Shown here: piece after piece, positions 6,168-12,745 of the stretch
Position numbering within the stretch: position 1 is the stretch's first letter
Layout: each line of letters starts with the position of its first letter
From: DASZZZ01 sp036260375
Lineage (GTDB): Bacteria > Actinomycetota > CADDZG01 > WHSQ01
Length of the DNA: 17,794 nucleotides
Assembly: GCA_036260375.1 (NCBI GenBank)
Contig: DASZZZ010000041.1
Location: 1 to 17,794 of the forward strand
Direction: 5' to 3'
The notes under the pieces: generated by a model
Told to the model about the DNA's origin: nothing
Seen by the model: only the letters and a program-made list of their open reading frames with translations
Databases searched by the model: none
Made by a program: the position numbers and the translations under genes

Positions 6168-7375
6168 CGACCAGCGGCACGGCGAGCGGGCTGCGCCCGT
6201 TCACTTCGGAGTCGGTGACCGAGGGTCACCCGGACAAGCTCGCGGACCAGATCTCCGACGCGATCCTCGACGAGATCCTCGCCGATGACCCGTTCGGACG
6301 CGTCGCGTGCGAGACGCTCGTCACCACGGGTCTCGTGGTGGTGTCCGGCGAGATCACGACGTCGACCTACGTCGACATCCCGGCGGTCGTGCGCCGCACG
6401 ATCACCGACGTCGGCTACACGAGCTCGAAGATCGGCTTCGACGGCGAGACCTGCGGCGTGTCGGTCGCGGTCCAGGAGCAGTCGCCCGACATCGACGCGG
6501 GCGTCAGCGAGGCGTTCGAGGTGCGCACCGGCGAGGCCTCCGGGGACGAGCTCGACTCGCAGGGCGCCGGCGACCAGGGAATGATGTTCGGGTACGCGTG
6601 CCGCGAGAACGAGGACCTGATGCCGACGCCGATCTGGCTCGCGCACCGACTCGCGCAGCGGCTCTCGGAGGTTCGCAAGGCCGGCGTGCTGCCGTACCTG
6701 CGCCCGGACGGCAAGGTGCAGGTGACGATCGGATACGACGGCAACCGCGCCGTCACTCTCGACACCGTCGTGATCTCGGCGCAGCACCAGCCAAACGTCG
6801 ACATCGACGCGCTGCTCAAGCCCGATCTCGTCCAGCACGTCGTCGAGCCGCTGCTTCCGTCGAACCTCGACGCGGGCGACATGCGCGTGCTCGCGAATCC
6901 GACGGGCGTGTTCGAGGTCGGCGGTCCCAAGGCCGACACCGGCCTGACCGGGCGCAAGATCATCATCGACACCTACGGGGGCATGGCGCGTCACGGAGGC
7001 GGCGCGTTCTCGGGCAAGGACCCGACGAAGGTGGACCGCTCCGCCGCGTACGCGGCGCGTTGGGTCGCCAAGAACGTCGTCGCGGCCGGGCTCGCCGACC
7101 GCTTCGAGATGCAGGTCGCGTACGCGATCGGCGTCGCGCATCCCGTGTCGATCTCGATCGAGACGTTCGGCACCGAGAGCGTCGACCCGCAGCGCATCCT
7201 GCGCGCCATCGACGAGTGCTTCGACCTGCGGCCCGCGGCCATCATCCGCGACCTCGAGCTGCGGCGGCCGATCTTCCAGGCGACCGCCGCGTACGGACAC
7301 TTCGGTCGCGCCGACAAGGACTTCACGTGGGAGCGCACCGACCGCGCCGACGACCTCCGCAGGCTCGCGTCGTGA
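6164..7375 (+). CDS. metK: S-adenosylmethionine synthetase
   Basis: Makes S-adenosylmethionine from methionine and ATP; acts as a cytoplasmic homotetramer in the family. The 403-residue protein has all hallmarks: ESVTEGHPDKLADQISDAIL at 16-35, GAGDQGMMFGYA at 134-145, DTYGGMARHGGGAFSGKD ending near 286, and DPTKVDRSAAYAARW. ATG 6164 overlaps the coaBC stop, and a GGGGGGAG stretch about 24 nt upstream is purine-rich but not ideally placed. No SAM riboswitch is visible upstream, as the gene starts inside coaBC. Its TGA overlaps a GTG that opens a five-codon mini-ORF rather than priA. Confidence 0.97.
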   Translation: MTTSGTASGLRPFTSESVTEGHPDKLADQISDAILDEILADDPFGRVACETLVTTGLVVVSGEITTSTYVDIPAVVRRTITDVGYTSSKIGFDGETCGVSVAVQEQSPDIDAGVSEAFEVRTGEASGDELDSQGAGDQGMMFGYACRENEDLMPTPIWLAHRLAQRLSEVRKAGVLPYLRPDGKVQVTIGYDGNRAVTLDTVVISAQHQPNVDIDALLKPDLVQHVVEPLLPSNLDAGDMRVLANPTGVFEVGGPKADTGLTGRKIIIDTYGGMARHGGGAFSGKDPTKVDRSAAYAARWVAKNVVAAGLADRFEMQVAYAIGVAHPVSISIETFGTESVDPQRILRAIDECFDLRPAAIIRDLELRRPIFQATAAYGHFGRADKDFTWERTDRADDLRRLAS

Positions 7376-7430
7376 CCCCCGCGCCCTGAGCGGGCCGCGC
7401 GCGGGGGCGGAGCCGCTCGTCGCGTCGGTC

Positions 7431-9314
7431 GTGCCGCTGGTGGCGGCGTGGCGCGTCGACCGGCCGTTCGACTACGCGGTTCCCGACGCGCTCGCGCAGA
7501 GCGTCGTGCCCGGCGCGCTCGTGCGCGTCCCGTTCGGCGCGCGCCGCGTGCGCGCGGTCGTCGAGACCGTCGCGCGCCGCGCCCCCGAGCGCGCGCTGGA
7601 GGCGATCGTGTCCGTCGTCCTCGACGTCGCGGTCGCCCCGCCGCCGGTCGCGCGCGTCGCGCGCTGGGTCGCGACGCGCTACTGCGTGCCGGCGGCACGC
7701 GCGTTCGAGCGTGTCGTCCCCCCGCGCGTGCGCGTCGTGCGCGAGCCACCGTTGCCGCCGGCCCCCGGTCCGCCGCCCGACGTCGTGCGCGCCTACGACG
7801 GCGGCGACGCGCTGACGGCCGCGCTCGAGCGCGGCGACGCAGGGCTGTGGTGCGTGCAGGTCCGGCCCGGCGAGGACCGCGGCCGCCTCGTGGCCGAGAT
7901 CGTGGGCCTCGGCGCGGCCCGCGGCGGCGCCGCGCTCGTCGCGGTGCCCGAGGTGCGCCACGGCTCGCTCGTGCTCGACGGCGTCGCGGCCCAGCATCCG
8001 GGTTTCGCGCGCGTCGACTCGGCGCAGTCCCCGTCCGCGCGCGCCACGGCCCTCGTGCGCCTCGCTGCGGGCCACGGCGTCGGCGGCGGGGGCCGGGCGG
8101 TCGTCCTCGCGCCGTCGCCGCGGCTGCGGGTCGTCGTCGTCGACGAGGAGCACCATCCGTCGTTCAAGGAGGACCGCGCGCCGCGCTACGACGCGCGGCG
8201 CGTCGCCATCGAGCGCGCGCGTGCCGACGGCGCCGCGTGCGTGATGTGTTCGCCGACGCCGTCGTGCGAGCTCGCGGGCGCGGTCGCGGCCGGCCGGGCG
8301 CGCGTCGTGAGGCCGGCGCGCGGCGACGCGCGCGCGGCGCGCCCGCTCGTCGAGACGCCCCAGCCGCCGGCCGACGGCGCGTTGTCGTCCGAGCTGCACG
8401 CGCGCGTGCGCGACGCACTGCGCGCCGGGGAGCGCGTCGCGCTGCTGGCGCCGCGGCGCGGGTACGCGCGCACGTTGTGGTGCGCGGCATGCCGGCGCTC
8501 GGTGCGGTGCCCGCGCTGCGAGGCCGCGCTGTCGTTCGACCGCGCCGCGGCGCGCGTCCGGTGCCCGCGCTGCGGCCATGCCGCCGCGCCGCCGCCGGCG
8601 TGCCCGTCGTGCGGCGCCGCCGACTTGCGCTACCTCGGCGCCGGCAGCGAGCGGCTCGCGGAGCAGCTGCGGGCTGCGTTCCCGCGCGCGCGCGTCGCGT
8701 GGGCCGGCCCGGACGCGCCCGACGCCGAGCCGGGCGCCGACGTCTACGTCACGACGTGGGCCGGCACGAAGGAGGTCGTGCGGCCGCCCGCGTCGCTCGT
8801 GGGAGTGCTCGACGCCGACGCGCTCGTGCGCCGCCCCGACTTCCGCGCCGCGGAGACCGCGTACCACGCGCTCGCGGAGATGGCCGAGTGGGCCGGCCCC
8901 CGCGGCCGCGGCGGCCGCCTCGTGATCCAGACGTCGGAGCCCGCGCACCACGCGGTCCAGGCGGTCGCGCGCGCCGACCCGTGGTTCTTCCTCGAGCGCG
9001 AGCTCGAGCTCCGGCGCGAGCTCGCGTACCCGCCGTTCTCCGAGCTCGTGCGCGTCGTCGTCGACGGTCGGGACGCGCCCGGCTGGGTGGAGCGCGCGGC
9101 GGACGCGTGCCGCGCCGCAGGCGGGCGCGTGCTCGGACCGGTGCCCGCGCGCGGGGGGCCGCGCCGGCTCGGCGCGCCGAGCCCGGCGGCCCCCGGGGCC
9201 CTCGAGATCCTCGCCAAGTGCCCCGACGCCACCGAAGCCGGCCGCCGGCTGCGCGATATCCTCGCGTCCGTCCCGGCGGGCACCCGCGTGACCGTCGACG
9301 CCGACCCTCGCTGA
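7431..9314 (+). CDS. priA: Primosomal protein N' (PriA), degenerate actinobacterial form; start uncertain
   Basis: PriA recognises abandoned replication forks for restart. The 627-residue frame has the N-terminal 3'-DNA-binding fold (VDRPFDYAVPDALAQ, VRVPFGARRVRAVV), a retained DEEH box at 238-241 (VVVVDEEHHPSFK) and PRYDARRVA. Two zinc knuckles use eight cysteines (351, 354, 360, 363, 378, 381, 391, 394). The Walker A region reads WCVQVRPGEDRGRL and has no GxxGxGK, and later helicase motifs are also lost, so ATP-driven unwinding is unlikely. This decay is known for actinobacterial PriA. GTG 7431 removes part of the first beta strand (VASVVPL), so the true start may be upstream, at CTG 7386 or at GTG 7372 if one base is missing. 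Confidence 0.88.
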   Translation: MPLVAAWRVDRPFDYAVPDALAQSVVPGALVRVPFGARRVRAVVETVARRAPERALEAIVSVVLDVAVAPPPVARVARWVATRYCVPAARAFERVVPPRVRVVREPPLPPAPGPPPDVVRAYDGGDALTAALERGDAGLWCVQVRPGEDRGRLVAEIVGLGAARGGAALVAVPEVRHGSLVLDGVAAQHPGFARVDSAQSPSARATALVRLAAGHGVGGGGRAVVLAPSPRLRVVVVDEEHHPSFKEDRAPRYDARRVAIERARADGAACVMCSPTPSCELAGAVAAGRARVVRPARGDARAARPLVETPQPPADGALSSELHARVRDALRAGERVALLAPRRGYARTLWCAACRRSVRCPRCEAALSFDRAAARVRCPRCGHAAAPPPACPSCGAADLRYLGAGSERLAEQLRAAFPRARVAWAGPDAPDAEPGADVYVTTWAGTKEVVRPPASLVGVLDADALVRRPDFRAAETAYHALAEMAEWAGPRGRGGRLVIQTSEPAHHAVQAVARADPWFFLERELELRRELAYPPFSELVRVVVDGRDAPGWVERAADACRAAGGRVLGPVPARGGPRRLGAPSPAAPGALEILAKCPDATEAGRRLRDILASVPAGTRVTVDADPR

Positions 9315-9328
9315 CGACTGGAGACGAC

Positions 9329-9874
9329 GTGGCCGTGCTTCCGATCAGGGTCTTCGGCGACCCCGTGCTGCGCCAGCGGGCGCGCGCCGTCGAGCGCGTC
9401 ACGCGCGTCCACCGCCGCCTCGTGCGCGACATGATCGAGACCATGCGCGAGGCGCCGGGCGTCGGTCTCGCGGGCCCCCAGGTCGGCGTCGTCGAGCGCG
9501 TCTTCGTGTGGGAGGTCGAGGACGACCACGGCGCGGTCTTCAACCCGGTGATCACGTGGCGCTCCGACGACACCGTCGTCGAGGAGGAGGGCTGCCTGTC
9601 GCTGCCGGGCCTCGCGTACCCGGTCGAGCGCGCCGCCGAGGTCGTCGTCGAGGGCCTCGACGAGCGGGGCGAGCCGGTCCGCCTCGAGGCCGAGGACCTC
9701 CTCGCGCGCGTGTGCCAGCACGAGATCGACCACCTCGACGGGGTGCTGTTCGTCGACCGCCTGCCCGAGGACCTGCGCCGCGACGCGCTGCGGACGCTGC
9801 GCGAGCGGGCGCTCGGGCTGCCCCCGTCCCAGCCGCGCGTGGCGGCGCCGACGGCCCCGGAGGAGACCCTCTGA
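9329..9874 (+). CDS. def: Peptide deformylase
   Basis: Removes the formyl group from N-terminal formyl-methionine of new proteins; an Fe/Zn metalloenzyme. The 181-residue protein has the three family motifs: GVGLAGPQ at 44-51, EGCLSLPG with metal ligand Cys89, and CQHEIDHLDG with the HExxH ligands His131 and His135 and catalytic Glu132. GTG 9329 has a GGAG at 9320-9323; GTG 9335 in frame is an alternative. The C-terminal 15 residues are a loose Pro/Ala tail. The TGA overlaps a CTG that is the apparent start of fmt, so the deformylase and formylase genes are directly coupled. Confidence 0.96.
   Translation: MAVLPIRVFGDPVLRQRARAVERVTRVHRRLVRDMIETMREAPGVGLAGPQVGVVERVFVWEVEDDHGAVFNPVITWRSDDTVVEEEGCLSLPGLAYPVERAAEVVVEGLDERGEPVRLEAEDLLARVCQHEIDHLDGVLFVDRLPEDLRRDALRTLRERALGLPPSQPRVAAPTAPEETL
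9859..9865 (+). promoter_or_regulatory. Ribosome binding site of fmt supporting a CTG start
   Basis: GGAGGAG at the 3' end of def ends 5 nt before CTG 9871. The spacing is right for that codon, and the next in-frame alternative, GTG 9907, would be more than 40 nt away. Confidence 0.6.
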
Positions 9875-10791
9875 GGACGGTCTTCTTCGGCACGCCCGCG
9901 TGGGCCGTGCCGAGCCTCGACGCGCTGCTCGACGGCGGCGTCGAGGTTGCCGCGGTCGTCACGAACCCCGACCGTCCGACCGGCCGCGGCCTGCGCGTGC
10001 GGCCGTCGCCGGTCAAGGAGCGCGCCGTCGCCGCGCGGCTCGACGTCCTGCAGCCGGCGCGGGCGCGCGACCCGGACCTTGCCGCCGCGCTGGTGCGGGC
10101 CTCACCCGACGTCGCGGTCGTCGTCGCGTACGGCAAGATCCTGCCGCGCGAGCTCCTCGAGGTGCCGCCGCTCGGGTTCGTCAACGTCCACTTCTCGGTC
10201 CTTCCGGGGCTGCGCGGCGCGGCCCCCGTCCAGCGCGCCCTGCTGGAGGGGCTGGAGGAGACCGGCGTGTCGCTGTTCGTGCTGACCGAGGGCATGGACG
10301 AGGGCCCGGTGCTCACGAGCGCGCCGGAGCGGGTCGCGCCCGACGACAGCGCCGCGACGCTCGGCGCCCGCCTCGCGCACAGGGGGGCCGAGCTGCTCGT
10401 GCCGACGCTGCACGCGTACGCCGCCGGGGAGCTCGTCGCCCGCCCCCAAGACCATGCGCGCGCGACCTACGCGCCGAAGATCGCCGCCGCCGAGACGCGC
10501 GTCGACTGGAGTGCGCCGGCCGCCGCCGTCGACCGCCTCGCGCGCGCTCTCGACCCCGACCCGGGGGCGTGGACGACGCTGCGCGACGCGCGGCTGCGCG
10601 TGTTCCGGGTCGCGGCCGTGGGCGACGCGGGGCTGGCTCCGGGGGAGCTGCGCTTCGACGGGCGCCTGCTCGCGGGCGCCGGCGACGGCGCCGTCGAGCT
10701 CGTCGAGGTGCAGCCCGCCGGCAAGCGCCGCATGGGCGGCGCGGACCTCGGGCGCGGCCTCCGCCCGGCCCCCGGCGAGCGGTTGCGGTAG
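9871..10791 (+). CDS. fmt: Methionyl-tRNA formyltransferase, apparent CTG start
   Basis: Formylates initiator Met-tRNA with 10-formyl-tetrahydrofolate. The 306-residue protein starts (L/M)RTVFFGTPAWAVPSLDALL, matching the family N-terminus from the second residue. The only in-frame initiation option ahead of the essential FFGTP strand is CTG 9871, which overlaps the def stop (CTGA) and has a Shine-Dalgarno 5 nt upstream. GTG 9907 would delete the FFGTP strand. The catalytic triad is visible: Asn105 and His107 in NVHFSVLPGLRGAAP and Asp143 in EGMDEGPV. YAPKI and the C-terminal OB-fold region follow, and the length is normal. Unlike many actinobacterial loci, no rsmB follows. Function is secure; the start codon is inference from context. 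Confidence 0.94.
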   Translation: MRTVFFGTPAWAVPSLDALLDGGVEVAAVVTNPDRPTGRGLRVRPSPVKERAVAARLDVLQPARARDPDLAAALVRASPDVAVVVAYGKILPRELLEVPPLGFVNVHFSVLPGLRGAAPVQRALLEGLEETGVSLFVLTEGMDEGPVLTSAPERVAPDDSAATLGARLAHRGAELLVPTLHAYAAGELVARPQDHARATYAPKIAAAETRVDWSAPAAAVDRLARALDPDPGAWTTLRDARLRVFRVAAVGDAGLAPGELRFDGRLLAGAGDGAVELVEVQPAGKRRMGGADLGRGLRPAPGERLR

Positions 10792-10801
10792 ACATAGGCC
10801 C

Positions 10802-11491
10802 GTGACGACCACGACGACGCGCGCCCGGCTGGCGCCCTCGATCCTGACCGCCGACTTCGGGCGGCTCGCCGACGAGGTCGCCTCGGTGGCGCCGTTCGTC
10901 GACCAGTTCCACCTCGACGTCATGGACGGCCACTACGTCGACAACCTGACGTTCGGGCCGTCGACGGTCGCGGCCGTGCGGGCCGCGTGCGACCTGCCCC
11001 TGCACGTGCACCTGATGATCACCGACCCGATGCGCTACGCGGCCGCGTTCGTCGACGCGGGGGCGGCGCGCGTCTCGTTCCACCCCGAGGTCGCGCCCGA
11101 GCCGGCGGCGGTGGTCGAGCACGTCCGCTCGCTCGGCGCGGGCGCCGGGGTCGCCGTGCATCCCGACCGCGGGCTCGACGACGTCGGCGCGCTCGCCGCA
11201 GACCTCGAGGTCGTCATCGTCATGACCGTGCGCCCCGGGTTCGGGGGCCAGGCGTTCATCGACGCGTGCGTGCCGAAGATAGCCTCGGCAAAACGCCTGA
11301 TTCAGTCGGCGGGCGCATCTGCCGACATCGAAGTCGACGGAGGGGTCAAACTCTCCAACGTCGATCGCGTCGTCGCGGCGGGGGCCGACGTGGTGGTCGC
11401 GGGGAGCGCGATCTTCGACGGGGTCGACGCGGCGGGGGCCGCGCGGCGATTGCGTGACAAGCTGGTCACGGCGACGAACGGGGAGACATGA
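10802..11491 (+). CDS. rpe: Ribulose-phosphate 3-epimerase
   Basis: Interconverts ribulose-5-phosphate and xylulose-5-phosphate in the pentose phosphate pathway; a metal-dependent TIM barrel. The 229-residue protein has LAPSILTADFGRL with Ser13, HLDVMDGHYVDNLTFGP with metal ligands His37 and Asp39, HVHLMI with His70, MTVRPGFGGQAF (phosphate loop) and EVDGGV with Asp179. GTG 10802 follows the fmt stop by 10 nt. Ribulose-5-phosphate is also the RibB substrate in the riboflavin operon just downstream, a possible metabolic link. The segment 11279-11365 has several AT-ending codons (ATA, AAA, ATT, TCT, GAA) unlike the rest. The stop overlaps the next ATG (ATGA). Confidence 0.96.
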   Translation: MTTTTTRARLAPSILTADFGRLADEVASVAPFVDQFHLDVMDGHYVDNLTFGPSTVAAVRAACDLPLHVHLMITDPMRYAAAFVDAGAARVSFHPEVAPEPAAVVEHVRSLGAGAGVAVHPDRGLDDVGALAADLEVVIVMTVRPGFGGQAFIDACVPKIASAKRLIQSAGASADIEVDGGVKLSNVDRVVAAGADVVVAGSAIFDGVDAAGAARRLRDKLVTATNGET

Positions 11492-12462
11492 CCGACACGC
11501 CCGAGCTCGTGCTGGTTGCCGACGACGACGAGGACATCGTCAGATTCGTCGAGGTCAACCTGCGTCTCGAGGGCTTCGAGGTCGTGACCGCGTCGGACGG
11601 CGAGCAGGCGCTCAAGGAGGCCTACGACCGGCTCCCCGACCTCGTGCTGCTCGACGTCATGATGCCGCGCCTCGACGGGTTCGAGGTGTGCCAGCGTCTT
11701 CGCGGCGACGCGCGCACGCGCCAGATGTCGGTCATCATGCTCACCGCGCGCTCGCTGTCCGCGGACAAGGTCGTCGGCCTGACGTCGGGCGCGGACGACT
11801 ACATGATCAAGCCGTTCGACCCCGTGGAGCTGATCGCGCGCGTCAAGTCCGCGCTGCGCCGCTCGCGCGAGATGCGCGACCTGAACCCGCTCACGCAGTT
11901 GCCGGGCAACGTGCGCGTGCAGGAGGAGGTCGCGGCGCGCGTCGCCGACGGCGGCCCGTTCGCGGTGATGTACGTCGACCTCGACCACTTCAAGGCGTTC
12001 AACGACTTCTACGGGTTCCTGCGCGGCGACGAGGCGATCAAGACGCTGGCGCGCTGCGTCGGCGACGCGGTCGCGGCGAACGGCGCGCCGGAGTCGTTCG
12101 TCGGACACGTCGGCGGAGACGACTTCGTCGTCATCGTCGATCCCTCCGCCGCGGAGCCGATCGCCGAGCGCATCATCGCGTCGTGGGACGCGGCGCGCAT
12201 CGAGCTCTACGACGCCGACGACGCGCGCCGGGGATGGATCCAGGTCGCCGACCGCAGGAGCCAGCTGCACCGCTTCCCCCTCACGACGGTGTCGATCGGC
12301 ATCGCGTCCAACAGCACGCGCCCCATCCGCAGCCACTGGGAGGCGTCCGAGATAGCGTCGGAGATGAAGCAGTTCGCCAAGCGCGACTCGGTCTCCAGCT
12401 ATGCGGTCGACCGCCGCGGCGCGGCCGCCGACGAGTCGCCCGTGCTCCGCCACTCCGGCTGA
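11488..12462 (+). CDS. Response regulator: receiver domain plus degenerate GGDEF-like domain
   Basis: A 324-residue two-domain protein. The receiver (about 7-125) is intact: acidic pocket ADDDED, phosphoacceptor Asp56 in LVLLDVMMPRLDGFE, Thr86 and Lys108 in YMIKPFD. A short linker leads into a GGDEF-family fold (about 132-290): NPLTQLPGN, YVDLDHFKAFNDFYGFLRGD, then GHVGGDDFVV, where the signature is GGDDF (209-213) with Asp for the catalytic Glu. No RxxD inhibitory site precedes it. TVSIGIA, a late strand of the fold, is present. It may sense nucleotide or act by protein contact rather than make c-di-GMP; residual activity cannot be excluded. It is coupled to rpe by ATGA overlap, and no histidine kinase is nearby. 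It closes the operon before the riboflavin promoter. Confidence 0.9.
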   Translation: MTDTPELVLVADDDEDIVRFVEVNLRLEGFEVVTASDGEQALKEAYDRLPDLVLLDVMMPRLDGFEVCQRLRGDARTRQMSVIMLTARSLSADKVVGLTSGADDYMIKPFDPVELIARVKSALRRSREMRDLNPLTQLPGNVRVQEEVAARVADGGPFAVMYVDLDHFKAFNDFYGFLRGDEAIKTLARCVGDAVAANGAPESFVGHVGGDDFVVIVDPSAAEPIAERIIASWDAARIELYDADDARRGWIQVADRRSQLHRFPLTTVSIGIASNSTRPIRSHWEASEIASEMKQFAKRDSVSSYAVDRRGAAADESPVLRHSG

Positions 12463-12477
12463 GGCCCGGACCGGCCT

Positions 12478-12491
12478 CCGGCGCGCGCCGG
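12478..12491. repeat. 14-bp perfect palindrome upstream of riboflavin promoter -10
   Basis: CCGGCGCGCGCCGG is its own reverse complement and ends 3 nt before TATAAT. It fills most of the -35/-10 spacer. It could be a hairpin ending the upstream operon (no U-tract follows), an operator, or chance in GC-rich DNA. Confidence 0.35.
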
Positions 12492-12494
12492 CGG

Positions 12495-12500
12495 TATAAT
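12495..12500 (+). promoter_or_regulatory. Promoter -10 element of riboflavin operon
   Basis: A perfect TATAAT sits 20 nt ahead of the FMN aptamer, so transcription starting near 12507 would include the whole aptamer. No consensus -35 is visible; the region 17 nt upstream is CGGCCT. Confidence 0.6.
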
Positions 12501-12520
12501 CCGTTTCACAGCAGAAAAGG

Positions 12521-12668
12521 CCTCTTCGGGGCAGGGTGAGACTCCCGACCGGCGGTCATAGTCCGCGACCCCCACGGCGTGCCGTGGCGGCCGACCCGGT
12601 GGAATTCCGGGACCGACGGTGAACCGCCCCCGGCGACGGGCGGCGGCAAGTCCGGATGGGAGAAGAGG
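12521..12668 (+). promoter_or_regulatory. FMN riboswitch (RFN element)
   Basis: The aptamer closes with P1 pairing CCTCTTC (12521-12527) to GAAGAGG (12662-12668). In between are the conserved RFN blocks: GGGGCAGGGTGAGACTCCC, GACCGGCGGT, AGTCCGCGA, a variable hairpin (CCACGGCGTGCCGTGG, 12572-12587), GCCGACCCGGTGGAATTCCG, GGGACCGACGGTGA and AGTCCGGATGGGAGAAG. It directly precedes ribD-ribE-ribBA-ribH, the expected regulon. The family binds FMN and lowers riboflavin gene expression by transcription or translation control. Confidence 0.97.
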
Positions 12669-12673
12669 CGACT

Positions 12674-12699
12674 CGACGCGGCGCGCGTGCGCCGCGTCG
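12674..12699 (+). promoter_or_regulatory. Expression-platform hairpin after FMN aptamer
   Basis: CGACGCGGCGC (12674-12684) pairs perfectly over 11 bp with GCGCCGCGTCG (12689-12699) around a GCGT loop, only 5 nt after P1. No U-tract follows (GTCCGCGCC), so it is not a standard intrinsic terminator. It may act through Rho or by alternative pairing. About 36 nt later comes the ribD Shine-Dalgarno. Confidence 0.6.
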
Positions 12700-12735
12700 G
12701 TCCGCGCCGCCCCGGAGGGCCGACGAACGAGGCCC

Positions 12736-12741
12736 GGAGGG
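12736..12741 (+). promoter_or_regulatory. Ribosome binding site of ribD
   Basis: GGAGGG lies 4 nt before TTG 12746. A near copy, CCCGGAGGG, occurs at 12711-12719 and could compete in base pairing. The site supports TTG 12746 over ATG 12770, which is 28 nt away. Confidence 0.5.
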
Positions 12742-12745
12742 ACGG

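Noticed and set aside
5501..7300. 599-residue open frame on the minus strand opposite coaBC-metK
   Set aside because: Same GC artefact. The coding strand carries complete CoaBC and MetK motifs and the antisense product is low-complexity.
7448..9328. Arg-rich + strand frame running through priA into def
   Set aside because: Only the part from 9329 shows deformylase homology; the rest is an out-of-frame reading of priA.
10789..10801. TAGACATAGG as a leaderless promoter for rpe
   Set aside because: It does not fit TANNNT at the right spacing and includes the fmt stop codon. Read-through from fmt is simpler.
12506..12745. Minus-strand frame covering the riboflavin leader as an extra gene
   Set aside because: The segment is explained by the FMN aptamer and platform on the + strand; no protein pattern is seen.
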